From positions 14,354,501 through 14,418,500 of the forward strand of contig OX291557.1 of assembly GCA_946406115.1 (NCBI GenBank): a DNA stretch of 64,000 nt, given 5' to 3'. The translations under genes were made by a program, and so were the position numbers. This DNA is from Apoda limacodes (Eukaryota; Arthropoda; Insecta; Lepidoptera; Limacodidae). Positions 21,506 through 31,726 of this stretch are shown piece by piece. Within the stretch, counting starts at the first letter, position 1; each line of letters starts with the position of its first letter. The notes beneath the pieces were generated by a model. The model made no database searches and had not been told where the DNA came from. It saw nothing but the letters and a program-made list of their open reading frames with translations.

Positions 21506-23127
21506 CAATCTGGCTTTCGATCCAGTCATAGTACTGTTACGGCTTTCACTAAGACCACGGATGATATCCGTTCAGTATGCAAGTTATTGCCCTTTCTGCT
21601 CCTGATATTGGTAATGCCTTTAACACGGTGAATTTAGACATTTTGATGGCAATCCTAAGGTCTCTTAACATATGTCCAGCAGTAATTGACTGGTTTCGTA
21701 GTTACTTGGGAGGTCGCCGACAGTGCATTCGGGTAGAAGAATCTTTCTCTAACTGGTGCCCATTAGCTGCCGGCGTATCTCAAGGTAGCGTGTTGACCCT
21801 TCTCTTTTCTGCAGATTTCATTAATACTATCACTCTCAAACTATCTTCTTTCTACCATCTGTTTGCAGACGATTTCCAGATGTATGCACACGGTCTAATA
21901 GAAAATGTCGTAACAACAATTTAACCATAATAAAATATTTGAATGGTGTGTCTCAAGTCGCAGACCATATAATTATAGGTAGCTCAAAACTAATATCCAA
22001 GATAAAATGGACTGATTTACCCCCAATCGAACTCAATTGTTTTATTATCCCGTTTAGTGAAGCAATAAAAAGTCTTAGTATTTATATTGACCGCACGTTA
22101 TCTTGGATCCCACAAGTCAAGGATATTAGCAGAAAAATCTTTGCCTCGGTCGGAACTCTGAGAAGATTACAGAATCTTTTACCGGTGTCACCTAAAATTG
22201 TGCTTGTCCAGTCTTTACTTCTACCTTTACTTGATTATGCTGACATTCGCTGCAATAATCTGACAGTGGAACAACTAAATAAAATTGAGCGTCTTCACAA
22301 TTTTACATTCACTTAATTTTTGGACTTTTACAATTTCATTCACAACTCAAGTGGTTTCCAGTGGCGTTATATTCATTTATATTTACCATAAAAATATATA
22401 TACAATATAACATAAACGGCAGGTCTGTAACGTATATACCAACATCGCAATATTAGCGTTACTTGATAACTTAATTGACTACGAAACCCTAAAAATAGCA
22501 CAGAGAACTAGAATTTTTAAATTGAAATTTTGTGATTGATTGATTGAGCAAAAACGTTAAAAGGTGGTTATCACGTGCATCGATGTTCGCCGCAGAATAC
22601 GAATGTGTTTCTAGCGTTGGAAGTAACACATTATCATTCGATTATACTAATTAATTTATAATCATGTAATTCAGTATAAAAAAGTCGATAACTTGGTTCG
22701 TAAATATTTATTAAGGCTTATCCTTCCAAATTGCGTAAGACTGTGTAAGTTTGGAACCGTAATTTTCCTGTTAAATATGACATTTATTAAATGCAAAAAA
22801 TATATAGTAATCTACAAGCTATACGGATTAACATGCTCTTGCTTAAAATTATTTTTAATATACATTAACCATTTGTTTTTAAAATACTATATAAATATAT
22901 AACAATCATTTTATTCGGCGCAAGATGTTATCGTACAGGTGGTACGGCTCATAGAAACGAGCTCTGAAGGTCGTTGGTGACTGGAGAAGCCTTAAGGCGT
23001 AACATATACACACACATACTTAGATATTTCGAATATTTTTTAACCCTATTTAGGCCGTAATTTTTAACTGCCTTGTACACCATGCGCACCGTAAGCTTGT
23101 TTGCCACCTTAGTACATTTGAATAAAA
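21506..23127 (+). mobile_element. Non-LTR retrotransposon relic (reverse transcriptase)
   Basis: Translation from 21506 reads QSGFRSSHSTVTAF and, after a frameshift before 21577, NAFNTVNLDIL, GVSQGSVLTLLFS and FADDFQMY, which are the palm motifs of a LINE reverse transcriptase. After another frameshift near 21930 the thumb and C-terminal part follows to 22316 (TLSWIPQVKDI, LLLPLLDYADI). The 5' end with endonuclease is missing. The tail up to about 23127 ends 'gcttgtttgccaccttagta', resembling the 3' end at 58640-58670. Broken by frameshifts, so inactive. Confidence 0.85.
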
Positions 23128-23639
23128 TAAAAACTTCCGCGGCCGCAATATGTCGCGATGTTATTATTAAATCTTATTATTCATTCAGGGCATTTGTATA
23201 TTAAAACAAAGATGATATAATCTAAATAAAAACATTATCCCTATCCCTCGGGTAAGAATTGCAGTAAAAGACAGTTTAGGTAAAATTGACTTGTGTTATT
23301 TTTAACTTTTTTACGCTTTACTCACCTACATATGTATGTTTGAAACGTTAAAATTCGCAAATAAATATCTCACTGTCAACATTTTTTACAGCCTATTCAT
23401 AAAGTTTAGAAAAAATGCTTTAAAAACATTTTATTTCCAACATTGATTTATATTACCTATCCTCTATCAAACAAGAAAGCTAAAAAAGAAGTTTCTGTGG
23501 TAAAATACCAGTTTTCTGCAAATTGATTGTTATATGATCCATATTTTTTACAAGCTTTTATTTAGTCCCGTGTCTGTAATCAAATCTTGGAAGTTTAATT
23601 TGACCCACATCCCGATGATATGTAACTTTGGCCCGATGA

Positions 23640-24301
23640 TATGTATTGTTAGAGATGGCAGCAGTACTCCATATGGGGCCGAACCTGCGACTTGTAAAGC
23701 AGCAACCTCTGCCCCGACGTGAAGTACTGCCTCGCTCTGTTGAGTGCACCTAGTTTTTTGGACGCCAGCTTCACCTTATCTTGTAAATGATCTCGGAACT
23801 AAACATCGCTGGAGATGTCGACACCAAGGATCCCAATGCTCTTGGAGATGGAGAGGGGAGTTTTCTGGAATTGTGGGACTACAGCGAATGGGGTTTTCTT
23901 AGCGGTGAACGCGCAGACTTGTGTTTTTGTAGGGTTAAATCGGACCAAGTTTACCCGTCCCCAGTCAGAGACCTTGGACAGTGTGGTCTCGATTTGAGAC
24001 ACAAGTTCTCCGCGGTTATCCTCCACAACGGAACAAGGGATGTTTGCACGACCCGTGTAAAAGTGTCTCCAGTACTGTCATCTGCATAGCAATGTATGTT
24101 GTTGATGGATAACATGTCATTGATATGCAGTAGAAAGAGCGTAGGAGACAGCACAGAGCGTTGCTGGACACCAGCATTAATGTCCATGCTATCAGAGCAA
24201 CTACCGTCAACTACGGTTCGTATGTGTCTACCGGACAAAAAGCTAGCCACCCATTTGCACAAACCCTCGGGCACTCCATAAGTTGGTAACTTATATAGCA
24301 A
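23640..24301 (-). mobile_element. Jockey-like LINE reverse-transcriptase relic
   Basis: Minus-strand frames read LCKWVASFLSGRHIRTVV, INAGVQQRSVLSPTLF and CYADDSTGDT (24301-23951). A frameshift follows, then VNLVRFNPTKTQVCAFT and ISIGILGVDIS-like sequence (to 23799), then a further shifted part to about 23640. The order matches the fingers, palm (YADD) and thumb of a non-LTR element. Truncated at both ends and frameshifted. Confidence 0.82.
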
Positions 24302-24864
24302 TAGCTTGTCTTAATTAGGAGTTGCCAGTATTTAGGCATAGACAAATTACGATGCTACATGGCTGAATAGTTAAACATCTGAGAAGCAACTGAATAATAA
24401 ATTAACTTTATCTTAAATACAGTGCTAATAGTACATGCGATTCTCTAACGACGTGCCTATATACCTACGTGCTACAGTTCTGTGTGTTTTTTTGTGTTTT
24501 AGGATACTATGTTATGAAGAAGAAGTTGAGTCTTATAAATGGCCTTTTCCATAAATGACACAAAATACAAATTGTGAACATTCTCGAGTTCTCGAGTCTC
24601 GCTTTCTCATAAACGAGACTACTCTGCAATTTGATTGTTATTTAGTAAAGTTTATGAAAAAAAAACCCTAGCCTGATATATCCAGGCTATAAAGGGCAGT
24701 AAAAACGCCGACGGATATATTGTTGAAGTTTGTGTCATATAACGTCAAGATAAATAAAAAAATATTTATGTATATATATATATATATCAATATTCAGAGA
24801 TATTTATTAGGTGCGTAGCAAAACGGTAGTCGTGTAGGTTTCCATTTTACAAGGTACATTTGAC
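24302..24864. other. Intergenic between LINE relic and N2
   Basis: No gene seen; (TA)n run near 24772-24786. Confidence 0.5.
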
Positions 24865-24870
24865 TTTATT
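24865..24870 (-). terminator. Polyadenylation signal overlapping the N2 stop
   Basis: The minus strand reads TGAATAAAG, so AATAAA starts at the last base of the TGA stop codon. A second AATAAA lies about 60 nt further on. Confidence 0.5.
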
Positions 24871-25466
24871 CACCGACGAAGGTAGACGGGAGCGGCACCA
24901 TACGCGGAGTATGTGAGTGGTACACCGTAGGGTGAGACGACGGCGGGAGCGACTCCGGGGTACACGTAGTCTAATCCCGCGGAGTACGCGAGCAGCTGTG
25001 GGGAAGGCTCCGGCGCTGGAGCGGCCTTGGGTTCAGGCGCAGCCAGGGCTACCGCCACCAGAGCGAACAGGGCGAACTGCAAATAATACAAAATAGCTTC
25101 TTGAAATAATAAGTTTCTAAATACACAGGTTAACCAAAAATCGTTACTAGTGTTGCTAACACTATTTTTATTTAACTTATATGATATTTTTATAATAAGA
25201 AAAAAATTAGTTACTGTACTAATAGAAAAATATTTTGTTTGCATAGTAGTAGGTACCAGTACCGAGTGCATACCAGCTAAATCTGTAAAAGATATATCTT
25301 TGAAATTAATGTAGTTAATAAAGGTTGACAGAAGTTGAAATCAAACACTGCATAGATTTCTTTAACTTACAAGCTGTTAAATCATTTATGCTTTGAAATG
25401 GAATCATGAGAATAAAGGAAAAAAGGGTAAATAGTCTAACAAAGAACTTACGACTTTGGAGAACAT
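24870..25466 (-). CDS. N2: Nplp4-like small secreted peptide, two exons
   Basis: Exon 1 is 25466-25452 (ATG TTC TCC AAA GTC, MFSKV), then GTAAGT. The 375-nt intron ends TTTGCAG. Exon 2 is 25076-24870 with TGA stop. The protein has 73 aa: signal peptide through FALFALVAVALAA, then PEPKAAPAPEPSP, then a Tyr/Pro/Val/Ala body ending VYLRR. From LAAPEPK on, it is identical to N4, which lies 20 kb away in the opposite orientation. The family is secreted; a role as a neuropeptide-like or cuticular peptide is known only by analogy. A frame reading straight through the intron (to 25271) is misleading. Expression is probably driven by the TATA/ACGATTCAG promoter just upstream. Confidence 0.87.
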
Positions 25467-25488
25467 GTTGGTTGTTAGAAGCAGTAAA

Positions 25489-25527
25489 ACTGAATCGTAT
25501 CTATTCTATGGACAATAGGCTTTTATA
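25489..25527 (-). promoter_or_regulatory. Promoter of N2
   Basis: TATAAAAG on the minus strand (25527-25520) and ACGATTCAG (25498-25490), start A at 25491, 36 nt from the TATA. Leader to ATG about 25 nt. Confidence 0.75.
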
Positions 25528-26224
25528 TTCAATATTTACCTTGATCTTTATTCAATCTATATGCGACAATATACGGTAGCGTAACTAGAGTTCACTGACA
25601 TTTCTTTTGGTTGTGTCTACGATTTGATCGCGTATCGATCGTCCTGGTTTACCTTATAAAGACAATGCAAGTTGCTATTTAAATAACAAGCATAAATAAA
25701 AAAAAAAACAAAAACAAAAAACCCGGCTGCTTAAAGAGATAGAAAATATATAAAACATAAGATGTGTCCATATGGGGAGATTATAGTTTTTTTTTCAATT
25801 TGGCTACGGAACCATAATAAGTAATTTGCTTAAAGAAGAGTAAAACTTTTTTTCTACTGCTTGCAATAAAAAGTTACAAAATCCATACACACTCAGTTTC
25901 GAATATCTAACTGTTTGAGACCCCAGTGCGAAATAACTGCCAGGTCAGTTCGAAAAACAGTATAAAATTTCATTTCGTCCTCGATGAGGCCAGTTATATT
26001 TTTAGCGCTGCCGTAGAAGAAAAATATGATGATATGAAAATGATATTGGCATTAGATCTGGTTAAGGTACCAAATTAAATGACAGAAAAAGTATCAAAAC
26101 AGAAAAGTCTAAAATCACATACGCACAGACACTTCAATTTTATATGTATTTGTCACGATATATTAAATACTATAGCTGACTCGGTGCACATTGTTTCTCT
26201 TTTTTAAAGCAACTGCCACCTATT

Positions 26225-26517
26225 TTGAAAGGGTTGTGCTAATTCAGAAACCTTCCTCGGCGTGTGAATAACAATTTACCAAGTCCGACTCGCACCGACC
26301 AGTTTTTTCATTCTCAGAAACCTTCTCCGACATGTGCACAACCGCTTACCAAAATTTTATTTCAATCAGTTCACCCTTAGTACGTGAGTCGGACTCGCAC
26401 TTAACCAGTTTTTTATTTCTCAGAAACCTTTCCTGGCGTTTGCACAACAACTTACCAAAATTTCTTTACAATCGGTTTACCCTTATAGTGCGCAAGTTTG
26501 ACTCGCACTTGACCCTT
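26225..26517 (+). repeat. Tandem repeat, about 3 units, 75-105 bp
   Basis: Units begin 'cagaaaccttc', continue with 'tgcacaacaacttaccaaaa' variants and end 'gactcgcacttgaccagttt' variants. The unit is the end of the widespread ccgtccgt-type repeat amplified locally. Confidence 0.7.
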
Positions 26518-26654
26518 TTTTTTCCTTACATGAAAACCTCTAAGAATAACGAACACAATAACACATCAACATAAAAAGAATTATCCAAAACGGTACACCC
26601 GTTCTCGAGTGTTTGTAAGACTAACAAACGTCAATTGATTTTTATAAAATTACT

Positions 26655-26890
26655 AGCTGTCCCGGCGAACGTTGTTCCGCTGCCGTCCCTCTGTACCCGG
26701 CGAAAGTTGGTTTTTACCTATAGTGCCCGAGTCCGGCTCGCACTTGACATATCGAGATAAAAACTATCCTATCTTTTAAGTTGGATCAAATAACAGATAT
26801 TTACGAAGTTTGATCAAAATCGGTTCAGTAGTTTAGGAGTCCATTGAGGACATACATTGTGACACGAGATTTATATATATTAAGATTAAG
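26655..26890 (+). repeat. Lepidopteran interspersed repeat (LINE-tail type)
   Basis: Starts 'ctagctgtcccggcgaacgt' and ends near 'gacacgagatttatatatat', with 'aaaatcggttcagtagttta' inside. Related by eye to 36613-36795. Confidence 0.6.
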
Positions 26891-27156
26891 ATAGATTGGT
26901 ATTGACAAATCCATACTATAATATTATAAATACAAGAGTAGGTAAGTTTATTTGTCCTGTCTGCATTGAGCATTCAAAAGCTAAAATTTGGCACAGGGAC
27001 AGTTAAAGAGACGGAGAAAGACATTGGCATCTTTTTACAAAGCAAAAATTTTAAATTTACCACAGGAATTTAAATTCGAGTTAATTTTTTTTTTTCACAA
27101 AATGGCAAAATATTACGTTACGGTGCACATTGCAGCGTACTATACGTAAAATATAA

Positions 27157-27640
27157 TTAACAAAGAAACGAAAATAAATAAAACTTTAGAAAGCAGTTTT
27201 TAGGTAAAATTTGAGTGCGCTTACACTGCGCTGGTCCAATTAGGAAACAGCACTGTCGAGTGAGTGCGAATTTCAATTCGGTCCACACATAAGCGCACCT
27301 ACGTTTGTTCAAAACAAAAAAACAATTATATATATTGTTGTGAACTTCTACTGCAAGTTGCCATGAGTGTTTCATTGATTAACACAAGGGATTTCTTTGT
27401 TTCAAATTCTGGACTGTTCTATTAGACGAAAACAGCCAAGCTCGTAAGTCATGTGAGGGCAATACGGAACGCACGGCTAGAGTACCTAATTATAAAGCTC
27501 CACATTTTTTTTTAGGTTTTAAAACACCTGGTTATGAAGATAGAGATGGGGACACAATTTAAAGGCTATAATTCGCAATCTATCTTCACTGACTCAACAA
27601 CACCAAGCCAAAACTGCTGAGGTAAGAAACGTTAAATTTT
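27157..27640. other. Intergenic, nothing recognised
   Basis: A 72-codon minus frame at 27157-27375 has no supporting features. Confidence 0.4.
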
Positions 27641-27814
27641 AAACATAGGATTCTTTCATGACGTAGAGATCCACCACGAAAGGATTTTGCGAAATTAATC
27701 CCCTAAAGGGAAAAATAGGGATGGCAAGTTTGTATGAAAATCCGTCTTTTTCTTAAGATTAATTCTTGAAAATTTTTTTAAATACCTTGTATGCGAATTT
27801 GATTATAATCCTAC

Positions 27815-28077
27815 TAATACTATAAATGTGAAAGTTTGTATGTCTGGATGGATGTTTGTATGGACGGATCGCGATAAAACTTGACGTATAGGTTAGGTTC
27901 TGGGATAGCATAAAGGCTACTTTTTATCCCTAAAAAATCAAAAGTTCCTGCGGGAATAACTATACTGCACCTATAGCATGCTATAGCATTGGTACAACTA
28001 ATTAATGAATTAATTGGAGTTAATTAAGGAGTTCCACGCCGATAACCGAATTTAGGGCGGGCGGAGCCGCTGGTAAA
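27815..28077 (+). repeat. RTE-like 3' repeat
   Basis: 'ctataaatgtgaaagtttgt', 'ctactttttatccc', 'ttcctgcgggaataactat' and the end 'gggcgggcggagccgctgg' appear in order. Same family as 55320-55760, 57110-57425 and 61025-61860. Confidence 0.75.
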
Positions 28078-29323
28078 GCCTAGTGGTAAATAAAACCATA
28101 GAAAATTGGTAGGTATATAGACTTTTATTTGCTAATAAAAAATAAGTGTTACAGCATTATTGGAGAATTATCTCCTGAGGGGCGAATACCTCGCCTTACC
28201 CCGCAACCCTTTTAAACCTTGATTTTTAATTATATAGACTAAAGTGACATTTGGTGGGGTGCCACCTTATGCTAACGTAAAAATAGTGTTGTACCTGAAT
28301 GATTCAATCTTTTGTTTAGTTCAACTATTTTTTGATCCTAAATCTAAATCAACTATCAACTATTTGATAATAAATTGATAATAAATGAGGTTAAAATTAA
28401 AAGGTATTCATCTCCCGAGTGTTATGGGGTAGATAAAATAGTCAAGCGCGAGTCGAAATAAATAACAAAAAGGCGTAAATAAAATGTATATAACGTCTGC
28501 TGTGTAATATTATATGTTATATGAATATATTTTACTCGTGAGTCACTTGAAATCCCGTCACAGAGTAATTGAAGACTTTTAACGTATCACATGGTGCCCC
28601 CCCTATGCAATCTGAAAAAAATAGGCAATTAGATTAGTACCAAAATTTTGATTGATTTTTAAATCAAACTATTTACATTGTAAATCTTGTTTATTAGTGT
28701 TTCAATACAAAACATGCATTTATTAGTTGATACACTATAATATTATGTTTCATTTGTGATTTTACAAAAATCACCTATTGGACGCACGCAATAAAATAGT
28801 ATTGTAAATAGTTTGTAAAGCGAGTTGTAGATAATTTACGTGATGATTCGAAAGTGTTCTTAGTAACCCATTTGAATAAAAATATTTTGATTTGATCTTG
28901 ATTTAAAAATAAATATTAAAAAAAACCAAGAACAATAAGAACTAAAAAGACATAAACGAGTTCATTTAAAACAAACTAAATATTCAACTATAAGCAGGCG
29001 GGACTCAATCAATGCAAGTCCAAAGTGTATTGCTTAAACTATAGAAGTTAGCTTAAAATGAGTTAGACGGAACTCATTTAAATATTTAAAATTAAAATTA
29101 AATATTTGGTATGTTGTAGGTGCACCTGTTTATTTCTTTTTAGTTATTAATGTTTTTGCAGTCGGGTTTTTTTATTTATTCATGCCCATACCCATGCAAT
29201 AAGTAACATGCTAAACATACCATTTCCGAAAGTCGTAGTCGGAAGAGATGGAAAAAATAAATAAAAACCGAATTTCCTTAATCACTATTGAGTTCTGTTA
29301 TAAGTCAGTTACACTTATAATAA
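28078..29323. other. Intergenic, nothing recognised
   Basis: AT-rich DNA without supportable genes. Confidence 0.5.
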
Positions 29324-29850
29324 ACCTCATCATCAATAAGGTGATCGAGTTGCATAATTTTGAGCTCTTCTTTTATAACATGATCGATACAACTCAACCA
29401 CCGTTGCGGTGTCAAAAACTGTAGCCCTTCACTAAGCAATTGTTTAATTTCTGCCATTTTAAAACTTTTGTTATTCCTTGCGATTTGCCCCTTTACCTGT
29501 GCCCATACTAGTTCTATTAGATTTAATTAACAGTGGCAAGGTGGCAGGCAGTCTTAGGATAGTGACACTGTACTCGGCAGCAAGGTCATCAACTACATTC
29601 TTTTGATAATTAGCCTTTTCTTTTTTAACGATTTTCAATATCTTCAAACATTGTGTCTTCGAAGTTGAGTTCAGCCACTCTTGAATTTAGGCATCACGCC
29701 ACGCCGTATTGGGAGTTTTTTCTACCTTACGGAAGTGGTAAGGAGCATTATCTAACATTAAAACGGAATCCTTTTTTAATTTCGGCATAATTCCATAAAA
29801 TAGTAATTCTTTACACTGGCAATAGAACACACACATTTTAAGAAAAAGAA
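29324..29850 (-). pseudogene. Transposase fossil, DDE (IS630/Tc1-like) catalytic part
   Basis: On the minus strand the frame reads KDSVLMLDNAPYHFRKVEK, an Asp-Asn-Ala-Pro-Tyr-His signature typical of DDE transposases of the IS630/Tc1 superfamily. An in-frame TAA interrupts it, then IQEWLNSTSKTQ follows, then VVDDLAAEYSVTILRLP. A further frame disruption follows, then IELVWAQVKGQIARNN, containing the expected third acidic residue, and WLSCIDHVIKEELKIM at the C-terminus. The N-terminal DNA-binding part and the first catalytic Asp are missing. The gene is dead: at least one stop and one frameshift. No terminal inverted repeats were found around it by eye. Confidence 0.75.
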
Positions 29851-30002
29851 AAAAAAGTGAATAAAATAGGAATCATACAATATTTTGGCCATATACAAGT
29901 ATTTCACGGTAAAAAATTACAGTCGTAAAAAACTAGCGCTCTCATTAAATGTTTGCTCATTTATGTCAAATTACATTTTATAGTACTTATGGGTGTCATT
30001 TT

Positions 30003-30292
30003 TAGGGTTCCGTACCTGAAAGGTAATTAGGAACCCTATTACTAAGGCTTCGCTGTCCGTTCGTCCGTCCGTCCGTCCGTCCATCTGTCACCAGGCTGTA
30101 TCTCATGAACCGTTATAGTTAGACAGTTTTCACAAAAGATGTATTTCTGTTGCCGCTATAACAACAAATACTAAAAAACAGAAAAAAAAAATTTAAGGTG
30201 GCTCCCATACAACATACGTGATTTTTTTGCTCGTTCTTGTAGATAATGGTACGGAACCCTTCGTGCGCGAGTCCGACTCGCACTTGGCCGAT
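30003..30292 (+). repeat. Widespread lepidopteran repeat (ccgtccgtccgt type), full-length-like
   Basis: Runs from 'agggttccgtacctgaaagg' through six CCGT-type units, 'aggctgtatctcatgaaccg' and 'gttgccgctataacaacaaa' to 'gagtccgactcgcacttggc'. Confidence 0.8.
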
Positions 30293-30428
30293 TTTTTAGC
30301 TTTTACAATTGCATTCGCTTTCTTGCTCTCTTACTGTTGAAAAAAGAAAAAGTTTATATGGAGAAGAGTCCAAAAAGCTACTATTTTTGTATAATATGCA
30401 TTTCAAATAAATTAAATTCATGAAAAAA

Positions 30429-30497
30429 TACTACCATGCGTTTGACACACACTACCATGCCTTCGACACACACTACCATGCTCTCGACACACACACA
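30429..30497 (+). repeat. Short tandem repeat, 21-22 bp x 3
   Basis: Three units of 'actaccatgc' plus 'ttcgacacac' variants, followed by a CA run. Confidence 0.85.
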
Positions 30498-31405
30498 AAC
30501 ACACATACCATAGTTTAATATATGAAATATTTTTAATAACTTTCGCCGCTGTGCACACTTGCTTAGGGTGGTCAAAACGAGTGATTCGTTGAATCACTAA
30601 TACAACACTATGCGCCACGCTTGCAACATTTTAAAAAAAAAGATCGATTGAAGCTGTCAGTTTAGTCTATATAATTACGCGGGTTGCGTTCGACCGAGGA
30701 GCGCGCCCTGTGCTATCATAATCCCACAACGTGTTTAGAACATAGACGTACCTTGCTTCTTGTAAAAAAAATCCTATTATACAATTTAAATACTTGTATT
30801 ATTTTATTATACACATATTATTAATAGATATTTTAGGATCTACAATAATATGGAAATTGTCCTAATACTGTACTTTACGATATGCTGTACATACTGTAAT
30901 GTCAGGTAAGTATGTACTGTTGTCACAATCTAATTGGTCAGCTATGACGTTTTTCGTTATGAGTAACTAACTTTGTAAGAAAGTACTAAAAAAATTGAAA
31001 AGTTGGATAGGAATTTATCTAGTAAGCCCTGGTTCGCAGTTTCTTGTTTATTATTGCCATACTGATTTTAATTGCCACATGCCACATTCCAAACAAATAT
31101 CAATATTTTTGCAGATATGCATCTGTTTTTGCACTTGGTATACTAATCCAATATTAGACTAATCACTACTTCACCCTTTTTGTTTTTCTTATAAAAATGC
31201 ATCTGATTTGTTGAATTGTTTATTCTATACCAATGTTAAAAAGCGCCACTGGATACAACACAATCATTTAAATGGGATTTTTTCGGTGCCGGTGGGTAAT
31301 TTTCAATAATATAAATAAATATTATTTGTGCATACAGTTTTTATGTACTAAACTGTTAAATGGAATTTGATGTCAAAAATGTAAACAAGTGTTATCATCA
31401 AAACA

Positions 31406-31505
31406 AAATGGTGGAAAAGATTAGTTTGCCAACAGACCTTAAACCTAATGTAAATGTAAATATAAATTAGTTTTAGGGTCTTTTGGCAAGCTAATCTTTT
31501 ACACA
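31406..31505. mobile_element. Small palindromic MITE
   Basis: 'ggaaaagattagtttgccaa' at the left is matched by its reverse complement near 31478-31500 ('ttggcaagctaatctttta'), giving about 35-bp inverted ends around a 30-bp core. Confidence 0.75.
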
Positions 31506-31726
31506 ATAATTATCATAAAACTAACTATAGTTTATAAATATAGGATGAGCTCTGTGACAGCTGTCATTGGAATCACATCTATCAAGTTGCATCATTGTTG
31601 CGTGCACAAAAAGAGAGACGTACCATTCTTAACCATAAAGTATTAGTTATCGATTTTGCAAATAAAATCTATCAAAGAAATAGTTACTGTTTAAATGTTT
31701 TTTTTGATTCACGCTTTATTATCTAT

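Noticed and set aside
24870..25271. 133-codon uninterrupted reading of N2
   Set aside because: The upstream half is intron with an AT-rich, non-secretory N-terminus; the micro-exon at 25466-25452 with a perfect donor explains the gene better.
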